Origin: an uncultured Clostridia bacterium
GTDB lineage: Bacteria; Bacillota; Clostridia; Christensenellales; Aristaeellaceae
Direction: 5' to 3'
DNA: 6,281 nucleotides
Assembly (NCBI GenBank): GCA_934615235.1
Contig: CAKTTL010000135.1
Coordinates: forward strand, 1 to 6,281
Under the pieces are notes generated by a model, which saw only the letters and a list, made by a program, of their open reading frames with translations, was not told the DNA's origin and did no database searches. Position numbers and translations under genes: made by a program. Shown piece after piece: positions 1-6,101 of this stretch. The first letter of the stretch is position 1; each line of letters opens with the position of its first letter.

Positions 1-249
1 CGCCATAGCGTTTACCCCAGCAGAGCGCAGGGTACTGCTGTTCAGGCTGGTTTGGATTGCCGAGCGCACATTCGCTGCGACCGCACGGCCTGTATCGGAC
101 ATGGGATAAGCAGTCATTGTGCTGCCCAGGCCCTGTGCCGCAGCCGTACCGGCATTTTTCAGGCTTTCGCCTGTCAATGCGGTCTGCAAAGCGGATTCAA
201 TGCCGGAAGCCATACCCTGTGCATCAGCGGAGAAGTCATATCCGCTCAT
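1..249 (-). repeat. 44-codon degenerate tandem repeat in the tape-measure-like fragment
   Basis: Two consecutive units, 249-118 and 117-1, align without gaps at a 44-codon (132-bp) period. Shared positions include Met at 1, Tyr at 4, Ser at 7, Ala at 14, the Ser-Ala-x-Gln-Thr-x-Leu block, a later Leu, and Ala-Gly near the end. About one third of positions are identical. The repeat is visible in the protein more than in the DNA, so it is an old, selected repeat and not a recent duplication. The second unit is cut by the window edge. Confidence 0.5.
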
Positions 250-315
250 GCCTTCGCCTACGCCCGCCGACACATATTCGCCTACAGGTTTTATTCTCTG
301 AGACGGAGAATGAAT
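1..315 (-). pseudogene. Phage tail tape-measure-like protein fragment
   Basis: A minus-strand reading frame is open from a TAG at 318-316 to the left edge, about 105 codons with the 3' end outside the window. The translation is rich in Ala, Gly, Ser and Thr and contains GMSGYDF, ALTGESLKNAG, SALQTAL and NSSTLRSAGVNAMA. This style of helical repeat is seen in Firmicutes phage tail tape-measure proteins, which span the tail tube and set its length. There is no convincing start: the candidates are GTG at 273 and ATG at 249, neither with a good ribosome site. The 5' end therefore looks cut off, because a normal tape measure is many hundreds of residues long. It could instead be another Ala-rich repeat protein; identification is by pattern only. 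Confidence 0.45.
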
Positions 316-618
316 CTACCAGATGAGAGGAAACCAGATCAGCGTGAAAACGCTGGATCTGAACCAGGAGTTTTCGGAGATAGCAAAGCAGCTGAATGCT
401 ATTGCAGCGGAGCACTTTAGATAGCGAAAGCATTTCCCAGACTCCGCATCATTCACCACCTGTAGTCTTTCCTGCTCATCCCGCAGGGAAACAACAGTTT
501 CTCCGCTCTTTGGATAAACGCCAGCATCTCCTTTGTCGCGGTTACGGCTTTGAAGACGCAGGCTGCGATCGGCGCATATCCGTTCCCGCATATGGATGAG
601 GTTGGAGGCTTTTACCAT
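316..618 (-). CDS. Hypothetical protein, probably a truncated fragment
   Basis: This 100-codon minus-strand frame has a protein-like first two thirds (618 to about 425). That part is charged and hydrophilic, with segments MRERICADRSLRLQSRNRDK, YPKSGETVV and ERLQVVNDAESGK. The remaining third is rich in Cys, Phe and Trp, reads through the plus-strand ORF at 323-424, and does not look like a natural C-terminus. The best reading is a gene whose 3' part was replaced by unrelated DNA near 424. The start is uncertain: ATG at 618 or ATG at 591, neither with a strong ribosome site. The frame is closed upstream by the TGA that also ends the binding-protein gene at 649. The family was not recognised, and its place beside a tape-measure-like fragment suggests phage origin only weakly. 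Confidence 0.3.
   Translation of the reverse strand: MVKASNLIHMRERICADRSLRLQSRNRDKGDAGVYPKSGETVVSLRDEQERLQVVNDAESGKCFRYLKCSAAIAFSCFAISENSWFRSSVFTLIWFPLIW
323..424 (+). CDS. Very small hypothetical ORF, possible gene fragment
   Basis: This is a 33-residue plus-strand ORF starting MRGNQISVKTL and ending in TAG at 422-424. The composition looks coding: no Cys, and an amphipathic run including NQEFSEIAKQLNAIAAEHF that should form a helix. Its ATG overlaps a TGA (324-326) closing a second plus frame, giving the ATGA junction common between adjacent phage genes. The nearest purine run, GGAG at 305-308, is 14 nt away, which is too far for a good ribosome site. The family was not recognised. It may be the surviving start of a longer gene or chance. 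The opposite strand over the same bases reads as part of another ORF, and the two cannot both be real here. Confidence 0.25.
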   Translation: MRGNQISVKTLDLNQEFSEIAKQLNAIAAEHFR

Positions 619-648
619 CTTCCGGTATACGCCTTGGTGTGGGGAAAA

Positions 649-1659
649 TCACTGGTCAGGCAAATCCTCCCGGGTGATGCGCTGATAGGGGATCCAGACA
701 AAGCGCTCGTCGGTGATCGGATAGCTGTAGGTATCGGCGGAAATTTCTTCGCCGCGAGCCAGAAGAATCGCCAGATCGACGGCGGCCATGGCCTGACGCT
801 CGCCATCGTTGAATACCGTGCCCAGCAGGGAGCCCTGCCGCAGCGCCTCGATGGCCTGGCTGATGGCGTCCACCCCCACCACGGGCATGAAGCGTCCGCC
901 GGAAAAATACCCGGCGGCCTTCAGCGCGTTGATGGCGCCCAGTGCCATTTCATCGTTGTTGGAGATCACGCACTCGATTTGATCGCCCCAGGCCAGCAGA
1001 AACCCGGCCATCTTTTCCTGCGCCAGCTGCCGCCGCCACATGCCGGTGTCCTCCTGAAGCTTCTCTACGTGAAACCCCGCCTCCTGAAGGGGCTTCAGGG
1101 CGTTTTGCGTGCGCAGCTCCGCGTCCTGATGGCCGGGCTCCCCCTTAATGAGTACATATTGCACCGTGCCGTCGCCGTTCTTGTCCGCTTCCGGGTGGGC
1201 CAGAAAGTATTCCGCAAGAATCTCTCCACTCAATCGTCCGCTTTCCGCGCCGTCCGCGCCCACATAAAAAGCGTACTCATACAAGAGCAGATCCTCCAAC
1301 AGAGGCTCCTTGTTGATAAACAGCGCCGGAGTCTGCCGCTGCCGGGCCTTTTCGATCAGGTATCCTGCAGCCAACCGATCGACGGGATTGATAATCAGCA
1401 CGTCCACACCGGCCTCCAGCATGCTCTCCACCTGATCGTTCTGCAAATTCTGATCATTCCGGCTGTCATAGACGGTCAGCCTGGCCTTTCCCTGGGCGTA
1501 GGTTTCCAGATGCAGGCGTAGGCTTGCCATGAATGTATCCGTTCCGTCATATACGCACACACCGAATGCGGGCAGTTCCTCCGCGAATGCAGGCGTCCCC
1601 AGCAACATCATGGCAAGCGCTGTGCAAAGCAGTTTTTTCATCCTGTTCATGCTATTCAT
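649..1659 (-). CDS. mglB: Galactose/glucose-binding protein (MglB family), secreted
   Basis: A 336-residue extracytoplasmic sugar-binding protein of the MglB type. Residues 1-26 form a type I signal peptide with likely cleavage at AFA|EE, and there is no lipobox Cys. By alignment from memory with E. coli MglB, the sugar-contacting residues are all present: D41, F43, N116, H177, D179, R183, W208, N235, D264 and N284 (MglB D14, F16, N91, H152, D154, R158, W183, N211, D236, N256). The calcium loop is kept as D159, N161, D163, T165 and Q167, with E229 supplying the distal ligand; T165 replaces a Gln. The start at 1659 is chosen because AGGAGG lies 7 nt upstream; longer frames run into the previous gene. 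It is last in the operon, 19 bp after the preceding gene, and no transporter subunit follows. It may deliver sugar to a transporter encoded elsewhere or act as a sensor. Confidence 0.9.
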   Translation of the reverse strand: MNSMNRMKKLLCTALAMMLLGTPAFAEELPAFGVCVYDGTDTFMASLRLHLETYAQGKARLTVYDSRNDQNLQNDQVESMLEAGVDVLIINPVDRLAAGYLIEKARQRQTPALFINKEPLLEDLLLYEYAFYVGADGAESGRLSGEILAEYFLAHPEADKNGDGTVQYVLIKGEPGHQDAELRTQNALKPLQEAGFHVEKLQEDTGMWRRQLAQEKMAGFLLAWGDQIECVISNNDEMALGAINALKAAGYFSGGRFMPVVGVDAISQAIEALRQGSLLGTVFNDGERQAMAAVDLAILLARGEEISADTYSYPITDERFVWIPYQRITREDLPDQ

Positions 1660-1666
1660 GCGTATT

Positions 1667-1672
1667 CCTCCT
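1667..1672 (-). promoter_or_regulatory. Ribosome binding site AGGAGG fixing the mglB-like start
   Basis: Read on the minus strand this is AGGAGG, 7 nt before the ATG at 1659. It decides between that ATG and in-frame ATGs at 1650 and 1641, and against a long upstream extension into the preceding gene. It lies in the 19-bp gap between the two binding-protein genes. Confidence 0.85.
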
Positions 1673-1678
1673 GCGCCG

Positions 1679-2521
1679 TCAATACAGCAGCGGAAAGACC
1701 AGCTTGACGTTCTGCGCATCGTACATGTTTTCAGGCGTAACGACAAATGCTGGTGCGCGATATCCTTGCCCGTTTTTGTTCCACAGGGCCTGCGACGCCG
1801 CGATATACCCGGTTGCATAGGGCGAGGGAAGAACCACTGCATGCACATGTCCGGTTTCCAGCCAGGATGCAGCTCCTTCGCCTGGATTGACCAGGATCAG
1901 CGGCTGCGTCCACTGTCCCTCCGACTTTTCCTGAAGGAGGCGCGCCGCCGTTTCCTCGTCCAGCGCCATCACGGCACAGGATGCAGCGCCAGGATCGACC
2001 GACTGCGCATCCAGCCATCGGCTGCGCAAGACTGACTTTGCGGCTTTACGCAGCGGCTCACTACCGCCCAGGCAGATTACGCGCTCAGCCTTCGCCGCCG
2101 CGCCGGACGCCAGTGCAGCGTATTGGGCGCCGTCCTGTTCCACCGAGGGAACGCCTTCCTCGTGCGCATCGATGAGCGCGATGGGCATCCCCTGCTCGCG
2201 CGCGCTGCGCAGCGTCTGCCGTCGCAACGTTTCATCCTGGATATAGATCAGCACGCCGCTGTATTCTATCCCGCCCCACAGCACATCCGTCATCGCGGCG
2301 GGATCGACGATTTGCGTGCTCAGTGTGCAATTCTGTTCCTCCAACGCCTTGAGGATGCCCTGACGCAGCTGCATGAAATAGGCTCCCGTATCCCTTTGGG
2401 TCAGCAGCAGTACCGGGCGCTGAATGCCGGCTGCGGACTCCTCCTGCGACCGCAGGCCCAGCAGCATCACGCAAAGCGCCGCCAGGATTAAGAGAAGGGA
2501 TACGCCCATGACTTTCTTCAT
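1679..2521 (-). CDS. Membrane-anchored, divergent sugar-binding-protein-like protein (possible sensory partner of the kinase)
   Basis: A 280-residue protein with one hydrophobic segment (about residues 4-23) followed by a periplasmic-binding-protein-like domain (about 36-280). Visible landmarks are the first strand RPVLLLTQRDTGAYFMQLR, the segment YSGVLIYIQD near 87-96, and a C-terminal VTPENMYD segment resembling the ends of sugar-binding proteins. It lacks the MglB calcium loop and most of the sugar-contact residues that the neighbouring mglB product keeps, so its ligand, if any, differs. There is no lipobox Cys and no clean AXA cleavage site, so the N-terminus probably stays as a membrane anchor. 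Its ATG overlaps the kinase stop (ATGA at 2521-2518), with AAGGAG 7 nt upstream. Known parallels such as XylFII with LytS or TorT with TorS use a binding protein to signal to a kinase; that role here is inference. Confidence 0.75.
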   Translation of the reverse strand: MKKVMGVSLLLILAALCVMLLGLRSQEESAAGIQRPVLLLTQRDTGAYFMQLRQGILKALEEQNCTLSTQIVDPAAMTDVLWGGIEYSGVLIYIQDETLRRQTLRSAREQGMPIALIDAHEEGVPSVEQDGAQYAALASGAAAKAERVICLGGSEPLRKAAKSVLRSRWLDAQSVDPGAASCAVMALDEETAARLLQEKSEGQWTQPLILVNPGEGAASWLETGHVHAVVLPSPYATGYIAASQALWNKNGQGYRAPAFVVTPENMYDAQNVKLVFPLLY

Positions 2522-4263
2522 ACCGCGTCTCCTTTCTTCCGTCGGGGAAGGCGGATGGTCACGCAGGTGCCCTCATCCTCCACGCTTCGCACTTGAATCC
2601 CGTAAGGCTCGCCGTAGGTCAGCCGAATCCGCTCGTGGACGTTTTTTACGCCGATGCCGCTTTTGCCTGCGGGAGCGGTCAGCAGTCTGTCTACGACCTC
2701 AGGCGGCATCCCCACGCCGTCGTCCTCGATGGTGAAGATCACCTCTTCCTCCGTTACGCCCGCGTGAATGGCGATGTGCAGCGCTTCGTCCTGCGTCTCG
2801 TCAATGGCGTGATTGATGGCGTTTTCCGCCATGGGCTGTACGATCAGCTTGACAGTGGTTTCTTCCAATGCCGCTTCATCCCATGTGATGGTGTATTCGA
2901 ATTTGTTTTTGAAGCGCATTTTCTGAATGATGAGATAGTGGCGCACCTGCTCCAGCTCCTCCCGGACGGTGATCTCGCTGCGCCCCCGGCTGATGGACAG
3001 CCGGAACAGCCGAGCCAGCGAGGAAACCATCAGGATCGCCTCCCGCCCCCGGCCACGCTCTTCCATCCAGATGATGGAATCCAGCGTATTGTAAAGGAAA
3101 TGGGGATTGATCTGAGCCTGAAGGGCGTTGAGCTCGTAGAGCCGCTTGATCTCCTGCTCCTGTACGATCTGATCCATCAGGGCGCGGATGCGGCGCAGCA
3201 TCCGGTTAAAGGACTCTGAAATGGCGCGTACTTCCCGAAATCCCGTTTCCGGGATCCCCTCGGAAAGATTGCCGGATTCCACCCGCCCGATAGCGTCGGC
3301 CACGTGGCGGATGGGCCGCATGAGCCGGTAGGACATCATGGTGGCCACGGCAAGGGACATCAGCAGCGCGCAGATCAGGACCACAGTCAGGATGTGGACG
3401 AAGGCGGTCTGAAGAACCAGCAGCTCGTCCAGATACGCCACACCCACCAGACGCCATCGGGTCTGGTTCAGCGTGGCGGCGATCAGCACCCGCTCACGGC
3501 CGTCCACCTTGTCCCGGCCCTGCCCGATCAGTAACCGGTTGATCTCATCCAAATTCTCCTCATGCAGGCCGTTGTAGATCAACTGCAGCTTCGGATGGGC
3601 GATGATCTCGCCTCCCCGGTCCAGCAGATACACATAGCCGCTTTTTCCCAGCGCGCCCCCCTCTATCAGACGGCTGAAGCTGGCGTAGGAAACGTCCATG
3701 AGCACCACGCCCTGTTCCAGCCTGCCTTCCTTCTGATAAAAGGCGGAGCGAGCCAGACGGATGACGAATGTGCGCTGGCCGGAGAAAATGTGCTGCACAA
3801 AGGGACTGGAAAAATAGGTAGAGGTGCCGCCCCAGGCCAGCGCCTTCTGAAACCACTCGCTGGAGGCAACCTCGTCCGTATCCAGCGATACGTCGCCTGC
3901 GCCCACCGCGCCCAGCAGCGTCCCGTCCCGGTGAAACAGCGCGATGGAAATAATATCGGAATCGCTTTTTTTGATCATCTGCATCTGCTCCACCCATCCC
4001 GCCGCCCCGCTGTCCATGCTGTCCGGCAGCACGGTAGTGGCGAAATACAGGGTAGAGAGCAGTCGGTCAATGAACACGTTGGCGGTGCTGACCGATTGGA
4101 GTACCGTCTCCTTCGTCCGCTCGAAGGCGTTTTTTTCCAGAAGCGACGAAAGAGGGGTCATCAAGCTGATGGAAATAAACGCCAGCAGCGCGCCCATGCA
4201 CGCCATAAAGGATGCCGTTAGCTGCAGGCTGAAGCTGCGCCCGTTGCCGCTGTTTCGCTTCAA
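2518..4263 (-). CDS. Sensor histidine kinase, YesM/LytS-like family
   Basis: A 581-residue membrane kinase. Segments in order: TM1 at about 15-37; an extracytoplasmic Cache-like sensor at about 38-283, including SGYVYLLDRGGEIIAHP at 208-224; TM2 at about 285-311; HAMP at about 307-363; a His_kinase (PF06580-type) domain with INPHFLYN, whose H388 is the expected phosphorylation site; and a HATPase_c domain. The ATPase shows the N box QPMAENAINHAI (N481), the G1 box DDGVGM (D514, G516, G518) and the G2 box GIGVKNVHERI at 536-546. All core catalytic motifs are intact, and the length fits the YesM family. It should autophosphorylate in response to an extracellular signal and pass phosphate to the regulator encoded just upstream. 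The start is TTG, overlapping the regulator's stop (TTGA) with GGGAGG 7 nt upstream; the next in-frame ATG (codon 20) would cut into TM1. The signal is probably a sugar, judging by the neighbours. Confidence 0.93.
   Translation of the reverse strand: MKRNSGNGRSFSLQLTASFMACMGALLAFISISLMTPLSSLLEKNAFERTKETVLQSVSTANVFIDRLLSTLYFATTVLPDSMDSGAAGWVEQMQMIKKSDSDIISIALFHRDGTLLGAVGAGDVSLDTDEVASSEWFQKALAWGGTSTYFSSPFVQHIFSGQRTFVIRLARSAFYQKEGRLEQGVVLMDVSYASFSRLIEGGALGKSGYVYLLDRGGEIIAHPKLQLIYNGLHEENLDEINRLLIGQGRDKVDGRERVLIAATLNQTRWRLVGVAYLDELLVLQTAFVHILTVVLICALLMSLAVATMMSYRLMRPIRHVADAIGRVESGNLSEGIPETGFREVRAISESFNRMLRRIRALMDQIVQEQEIKRLYELNALQAQINPHFLYNTLDSIIWMEERGRGREAILMVSSLARLFRLSISRGRSEITVREELEQVRHYLIIQKMRFKNKFEYTITWDEAALEETTVKLIVQPMAENAINHAIDETQDEALHIAIHAGVTEEEVIFTIEDDGVGMPPEVVDRLLTAPAGKSGIGVKNVHERIRLTYGEPYGIQVRSVEDEGTCVTIRLPRRKKGDAV
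2529..2534 (-). promoter_or_regulatory. Ribosome binding site AAGGAG for the anchored binding-like protein
   Basis: Minus-strand AAGGAG lies 7 nt before the ATG at 2521 and inside the 3' end of the kinase gene. It supports the overlapping ATGA start and translational coupling to the kinase. Confidence 0.75.
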
Positions 4264-5855
4264 GCACCTCCCTCCCTTCGCCTGCGAACCTGAGAGGGAG
4301 AAAGCCCGTAGACCCGCTTGAACACATAGGAAAAATAGCTGGGATCAGGAACGCCCACTGCCTCCGCTATGGAGGCCGTTTTCATATCCGTCCCGGCGAG
4401 AAGGGTCATAGCCTGCCGCATACGGGTTTCCGTCAGATAATTCGGGAAATTTCGCCCGGTTTCCCGCTTGAACAGGGCGCTGAAGTAGCTGGAGGAAACG
4501 TGGAGATGACGGCACAGCTTTTCGGCGGTCAGCTCCGGGTCGGCGTAGTGACCCTTGATGTACGTTTGCGCGGCCTGGATAATCTGCTGTCCGGCGGTTA
4601 AACGGTTGCTGGCCGCCTTTTCGGTAAAGTCGTCGCACAGGCGGCAGAACAGCCGGCAGGCCTCCTCTGCCGGCGGCAAGGCCAGCAGCCGATCCAGCGG
4701 CTCCTCGCCGCTCTCGGCAAGATTCACGGACATGTCCCGGCCTGTGCGCAGCAGCGCAACGTAGATCTCCAGCAGATACGAGCGGTAAGCCGACGTGCCC
4801 GGACGGGCCGTCCGGCAGACCGACAGCAATTGCTCGATCCATCGCCGCGCCTCTCCGGCGGAGCCCTTTTTCAGTGCTGTGTCCAGTTCCCGAAGCAGCG
4901 CCGCGTCTGCCGACAGCTCGCCGGCGCCTCCCGGCGCAAGGTCGGAAAAGAGCAACAGCCGGTTTTCGTAAAAGGAGCGCTGGGCAAGAGCACTTTTAGC
5001 CTGCCGGGCGCACTCGGACAGTCCGCCCGCACCCCGGCAGGGGTTTCCGATGCCAGCGCGCACCGTACCTCCCAGATAATGGTCGATGTGCCGGCAAACG
5101 CCGTCCAGCCGCTCGTAAGTCTGCGCCGCCGCCTCTTCCCCGGGCAGCCACAGCAGTACGGCAATATAGGACTGGTAGTAAAAGGCGTATCCGCTCTCTT
5201 TGGGCAGCTGCTCACGCACGATGTCCATAGCGGCCACCCGAAGCAGCTCCGGCTCGCCGCTGGGGAAGCCCTCGCCCTTGGGCTGGCTCAGCCGGAGCAT
5301 CGCCACCGCATAGAGATCGTTCTCATTCAGGGGCAGACCGTACCGCTCCGCCATCTCCAGCGCCCGGGAGACAGGGAGTCCGCCGTCCAGCAGCGCCGTC
5401 ATCAGCGTTGCCCGGAAGACGGGCAGACCCTCCTCAAAATGCCGCTGCAGCTGCAGCATATCCCGGCGGCGGGCAAAATCCTCGTCCAGTTTTTTCCGTG
5501 CGTCCGTCAGTGCCTCGGTAAACTCGGCGGCAGAAATTGGCTTGAGCAGATAGCCCAGGCAATGGAGCGATACGGCCTGACGAGCGAATTCAAATTCGTC
5601 GTAGCCGCTGAGGATGATGGAGCGGACGGTGGGCAGCGCCTTCTCCGCCTCCGCCAGCATGGTCAGACCGTCCATCAGGGGCATACGGATATCCGAAACG
5701 ATCAAATCCGGCTCCTGCTCCTCGCAAAGGCGCAGAGCTTCCAGCCCGTTTTCGGCCTGCCCTACCACGGTAAAGCCGTATTTCTCAAAATGGATGACCT
5801 CCATCAGCCCATCCCGGATATCGCTTTCATCGTCCGCCAGCAGCAGCTTATACAC
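4260..5855 (-). CDS. Response regulator with AraC-type DNA-binding domain (YesN family)
   Basis: A 531-residue cytoplasmic transcription regulator. The receiver domain (1 to about 120) has the acidic pair D8/D9, the phospho-acceptor D55 in VSDIRMP, S83 in ILSGYDEF and K105 in LLKP, so it should accept phosphate. Residues of about 125-420 form the variable linker region of YesN-type regulators, with no motif I can name. The C-terminal 423-531 is an AraC/XylS domain: the first helix-turn-helix spans about 442-467 (LTAEKLCRHLHVSSSYFSAL) and the second about 493-520, ending in the family signature YFSYVFKRVYGLSPSQVR. The length is normal. The start is GTG at 5855 with AGGGGAG 8 nt upstream; an ATG inside that site is out of frame. 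It is the first gene of the operon, and its stop overlaps the kinase start. Likely targets are the divergent region it borders and the binding-protein gene at 6118. Confidence 0.94.
   Translation of the reverse strand: MYKLLLADDESDIRDGLMEVIHFEKYGFTVVGQAENGLEALRLCEEQEPDLIVSDIRMPLMDGLTMLAEAEKALPTVRSIILSGYDEFEFARQAVSLHCLGYLLKPISAAEFTEALTDARKKLDEDFARRRDMLQLQRHFEEGLPVFRATLMTALLDGGLPVSRALEMAERYGLPLNENDLYAVAMLRLSQPKGEGFPSGEPELLRVAAMDIVREQLPKESGYAFYYQSYIAVLLWLPGEEAAAQTYERLDGVCRHIDHYLGGTVRAGIGNPCRGAGGLSECARQAKSALAQRSFYENRLLLFSDLAPGGAGELSADAALLRELDTALKKGSAGEARRWIEQLLSVCRTARPGTSAYRSYLLEIYVALLRTGRDMSVNLAESGEEPLDRLLALPPAEEACRLFCRLCDDFTEKAASNRLTAGQQIIQAAQTYIKGHYADPELTAEKLCRHLHVSSSYFSALFKRETGRNFPNYLTETRMRQAMTLLAGTDMKTASIAEAVGVPDPSYFSYVFKRVYGLSPSQVRRRREGGA
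4271..4277 (-). promoter_or_regulatory. Ribosome binding site AGGGAGG supporting the TTG kinase start
   Basis: Minus-strand AGGGAGG lies 7 nt before the TTG at 4263. A second GGAGG copy (4271-4267) sits only 3 nt from the start. The strong site at normal spacing, within the last codons of the regulator gene, is the main reason for accepting the TTG start. Confidence 0.75.
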
Positions 5856-5863
5856 AGTCTCAT

Positions 5864-5870
5864 CTCCCCT
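5864..5870 (-). promoter_or_regulatory. Ribosome binding site AGGGGAG supporting the GTG regulator start
   Basis: Minus-strand AGGGGAG lies 8 nt before the GTG at 5855. It supports GTG as the start codon; the nearby ATG read from 5863 is in another frame. Confidence 0.7.
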
Positions 5871-5945
5871 TGCCTTCCGGTATCGTTAGGTCTGTTCTGC
5901 TATTCCGACATAGAAACGCCAAGCGCCGCCTTTTCCTTTGATTTT

Positions 5946-5973
5946 ATTGTACATGGTTTTTCCGGAAAAGCAA
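5946..5973 (-). promoter_or_regulatory. Sigma-A-like promoter for the regulator-kinase-binding-protein operon
   Basis: On the minus strand, a -35 TTGCTT (5973-5968) and a -10 TACAAT (5951-5946) are separated by 16 bp. Transcription should begin near 5939, giving a leader of roughly 84 nt before the GTG at 5855. The match is good enough for constitutive expression unless something binds the palindrome in the spacer. It was identified by eye. Confidence 0.55.
5958..5969. promoter_or_regulatory. 12-bp perfect palindrome inside the operon promoter spacer, candidate operator
   Basis: TTTTCCGGAAAA is perfectly self-complementary and lies almost entirely between the -35 and -10 hexamers of the minus-strand promoter. 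A dimeric repressor bound here would block RNA polymerase. AraC-type regulators usually prefer direct repeats, so if the site is functional it may belong to another factor. It could also be chance. Confidence 0.3.
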
Positions 5974-5999
5974 CCTGCGGCGGTTGAATTCGATGTTTT

Positions 6000-6025
6000 T
6001 TTCATAGTTATGAGTAAAAATTTCA
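6000..6025. promoter_or_regulatory. TTTCA direct repeats 21 bp apart, candidate AraC-type regulator site
   Basis: TTTCA occurs at 6000-6004 and 6021-6025, a 21-bp step equal to two helical turns, just upstream of the weak -35 region of the plus-strand promoter. AraC-type regulators often bind direct repeats at this spacing next to -35. The repeats are short, in AT-rich DNA, and could be chance. Confidence 0.2.
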
Positions 6026-6026
6026 A

Positions 6027-6056
6027 TTCTCTTTTATCCTTCCCGTCCGTTACAAT
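6027..6056 (+). promoter_or_regulatory. Probable promoter of the divergent binding-protein gene, weak -35
   Basis: A -10 TACAAT at 6051-6056 is preceded 18 bp upstream by TTCTCT (6027-6032), which shares only three bases with the consensus TTGACA. Transcription would begin near 6063, about 55 nt before the ATG. A good -10 with a poor -35 is typical of promoters that need an activator, and an AraC-type activator is encoded next door. That link is inference. Confidence 0.4.
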
Positions 6057-6062
6057 ACCAAT

Positions 6063-6086
6063 AGACGGAAGGCGGCGGCGCCGTCT
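6063..6086 (+). other. Hairpin at the 5' end of the divergent transcript
   Basis: AGACGG (6063-6068) and CCGTCT (6081-6086) are complementary arms of a 6-bp GC-rich stem with a 12-nt loop. It begins where the predicted transcript starts. Possible roles are 5' mRNA protection, which is common for heavily expressed binding-protein genes, or an operator. There is no U run, so it is not a terminator. Confidence 0.35.
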
Positions 6087-6101
6087 CCGAAAATTAAAGA
6101 G

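Larger units (their letters stand above)
1..648. mobile_element. Probable prophage remnant, scrambled gene fragments
   Basis: This stretch lies downstream of the regulatory operon and has no intact recognisable gene. Three protein-like pieces are visible: a tape-measure-like fragment on the minus strand (1-315), a short plus-strand ORF (323-424), and a minus-strand hypothetical (316-618, with its convincing part at 425-618). The plus piece sits between two minus pieces and abuts one of them near 424, which suggests deletion or inversion of phage DNA. No integrase, attachment site or flanking repeat is visible. The phage assignment rests only on the composition and repeat pattern of the tape-measure-like piece and is an inference. 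Confidence 0.4.

Noticed and set aside
607..633. Imperfect hairpin (GGC..TACC / GGTA..GCC) just after the operon stop
   Set aside because: The stem is interrupted by mismatches and has no U run, so it does not qualify as an intrinsic terminator.
550..1521. Long plus-strand ORF (323 codons) opposite the mglB-like gene
   Set aside because: It is a shadow of the GC-rich antisense gene. It lacks a ribosome site and any family motif, whereas the minus strand has every MglB contact residue.
1660..1848. Upstream extension of the mglB-like gene to an ATG at 1848
   Set aside because: The added residues overlap the preceding gene out of frame and would bury the signal peptide. AGGAGG 7 nt before 1659 fixes the shorter start.
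2593..4221. Plus-strand ORFs at 2593-3219 and 3562-4221 opposite the kinase
   Set aside because: Both are shadows of the kinase, which has all H, N, G1 and G2 motifs in frame on the other strand.
4830..5987. Long plus-strand ORF (385 codons) opposite the response regulator
   Set aside because: It is antisense to the conserved receiver and linker domains, has no recognisable motif, and runs through the regulator promoter into the intergenic region.
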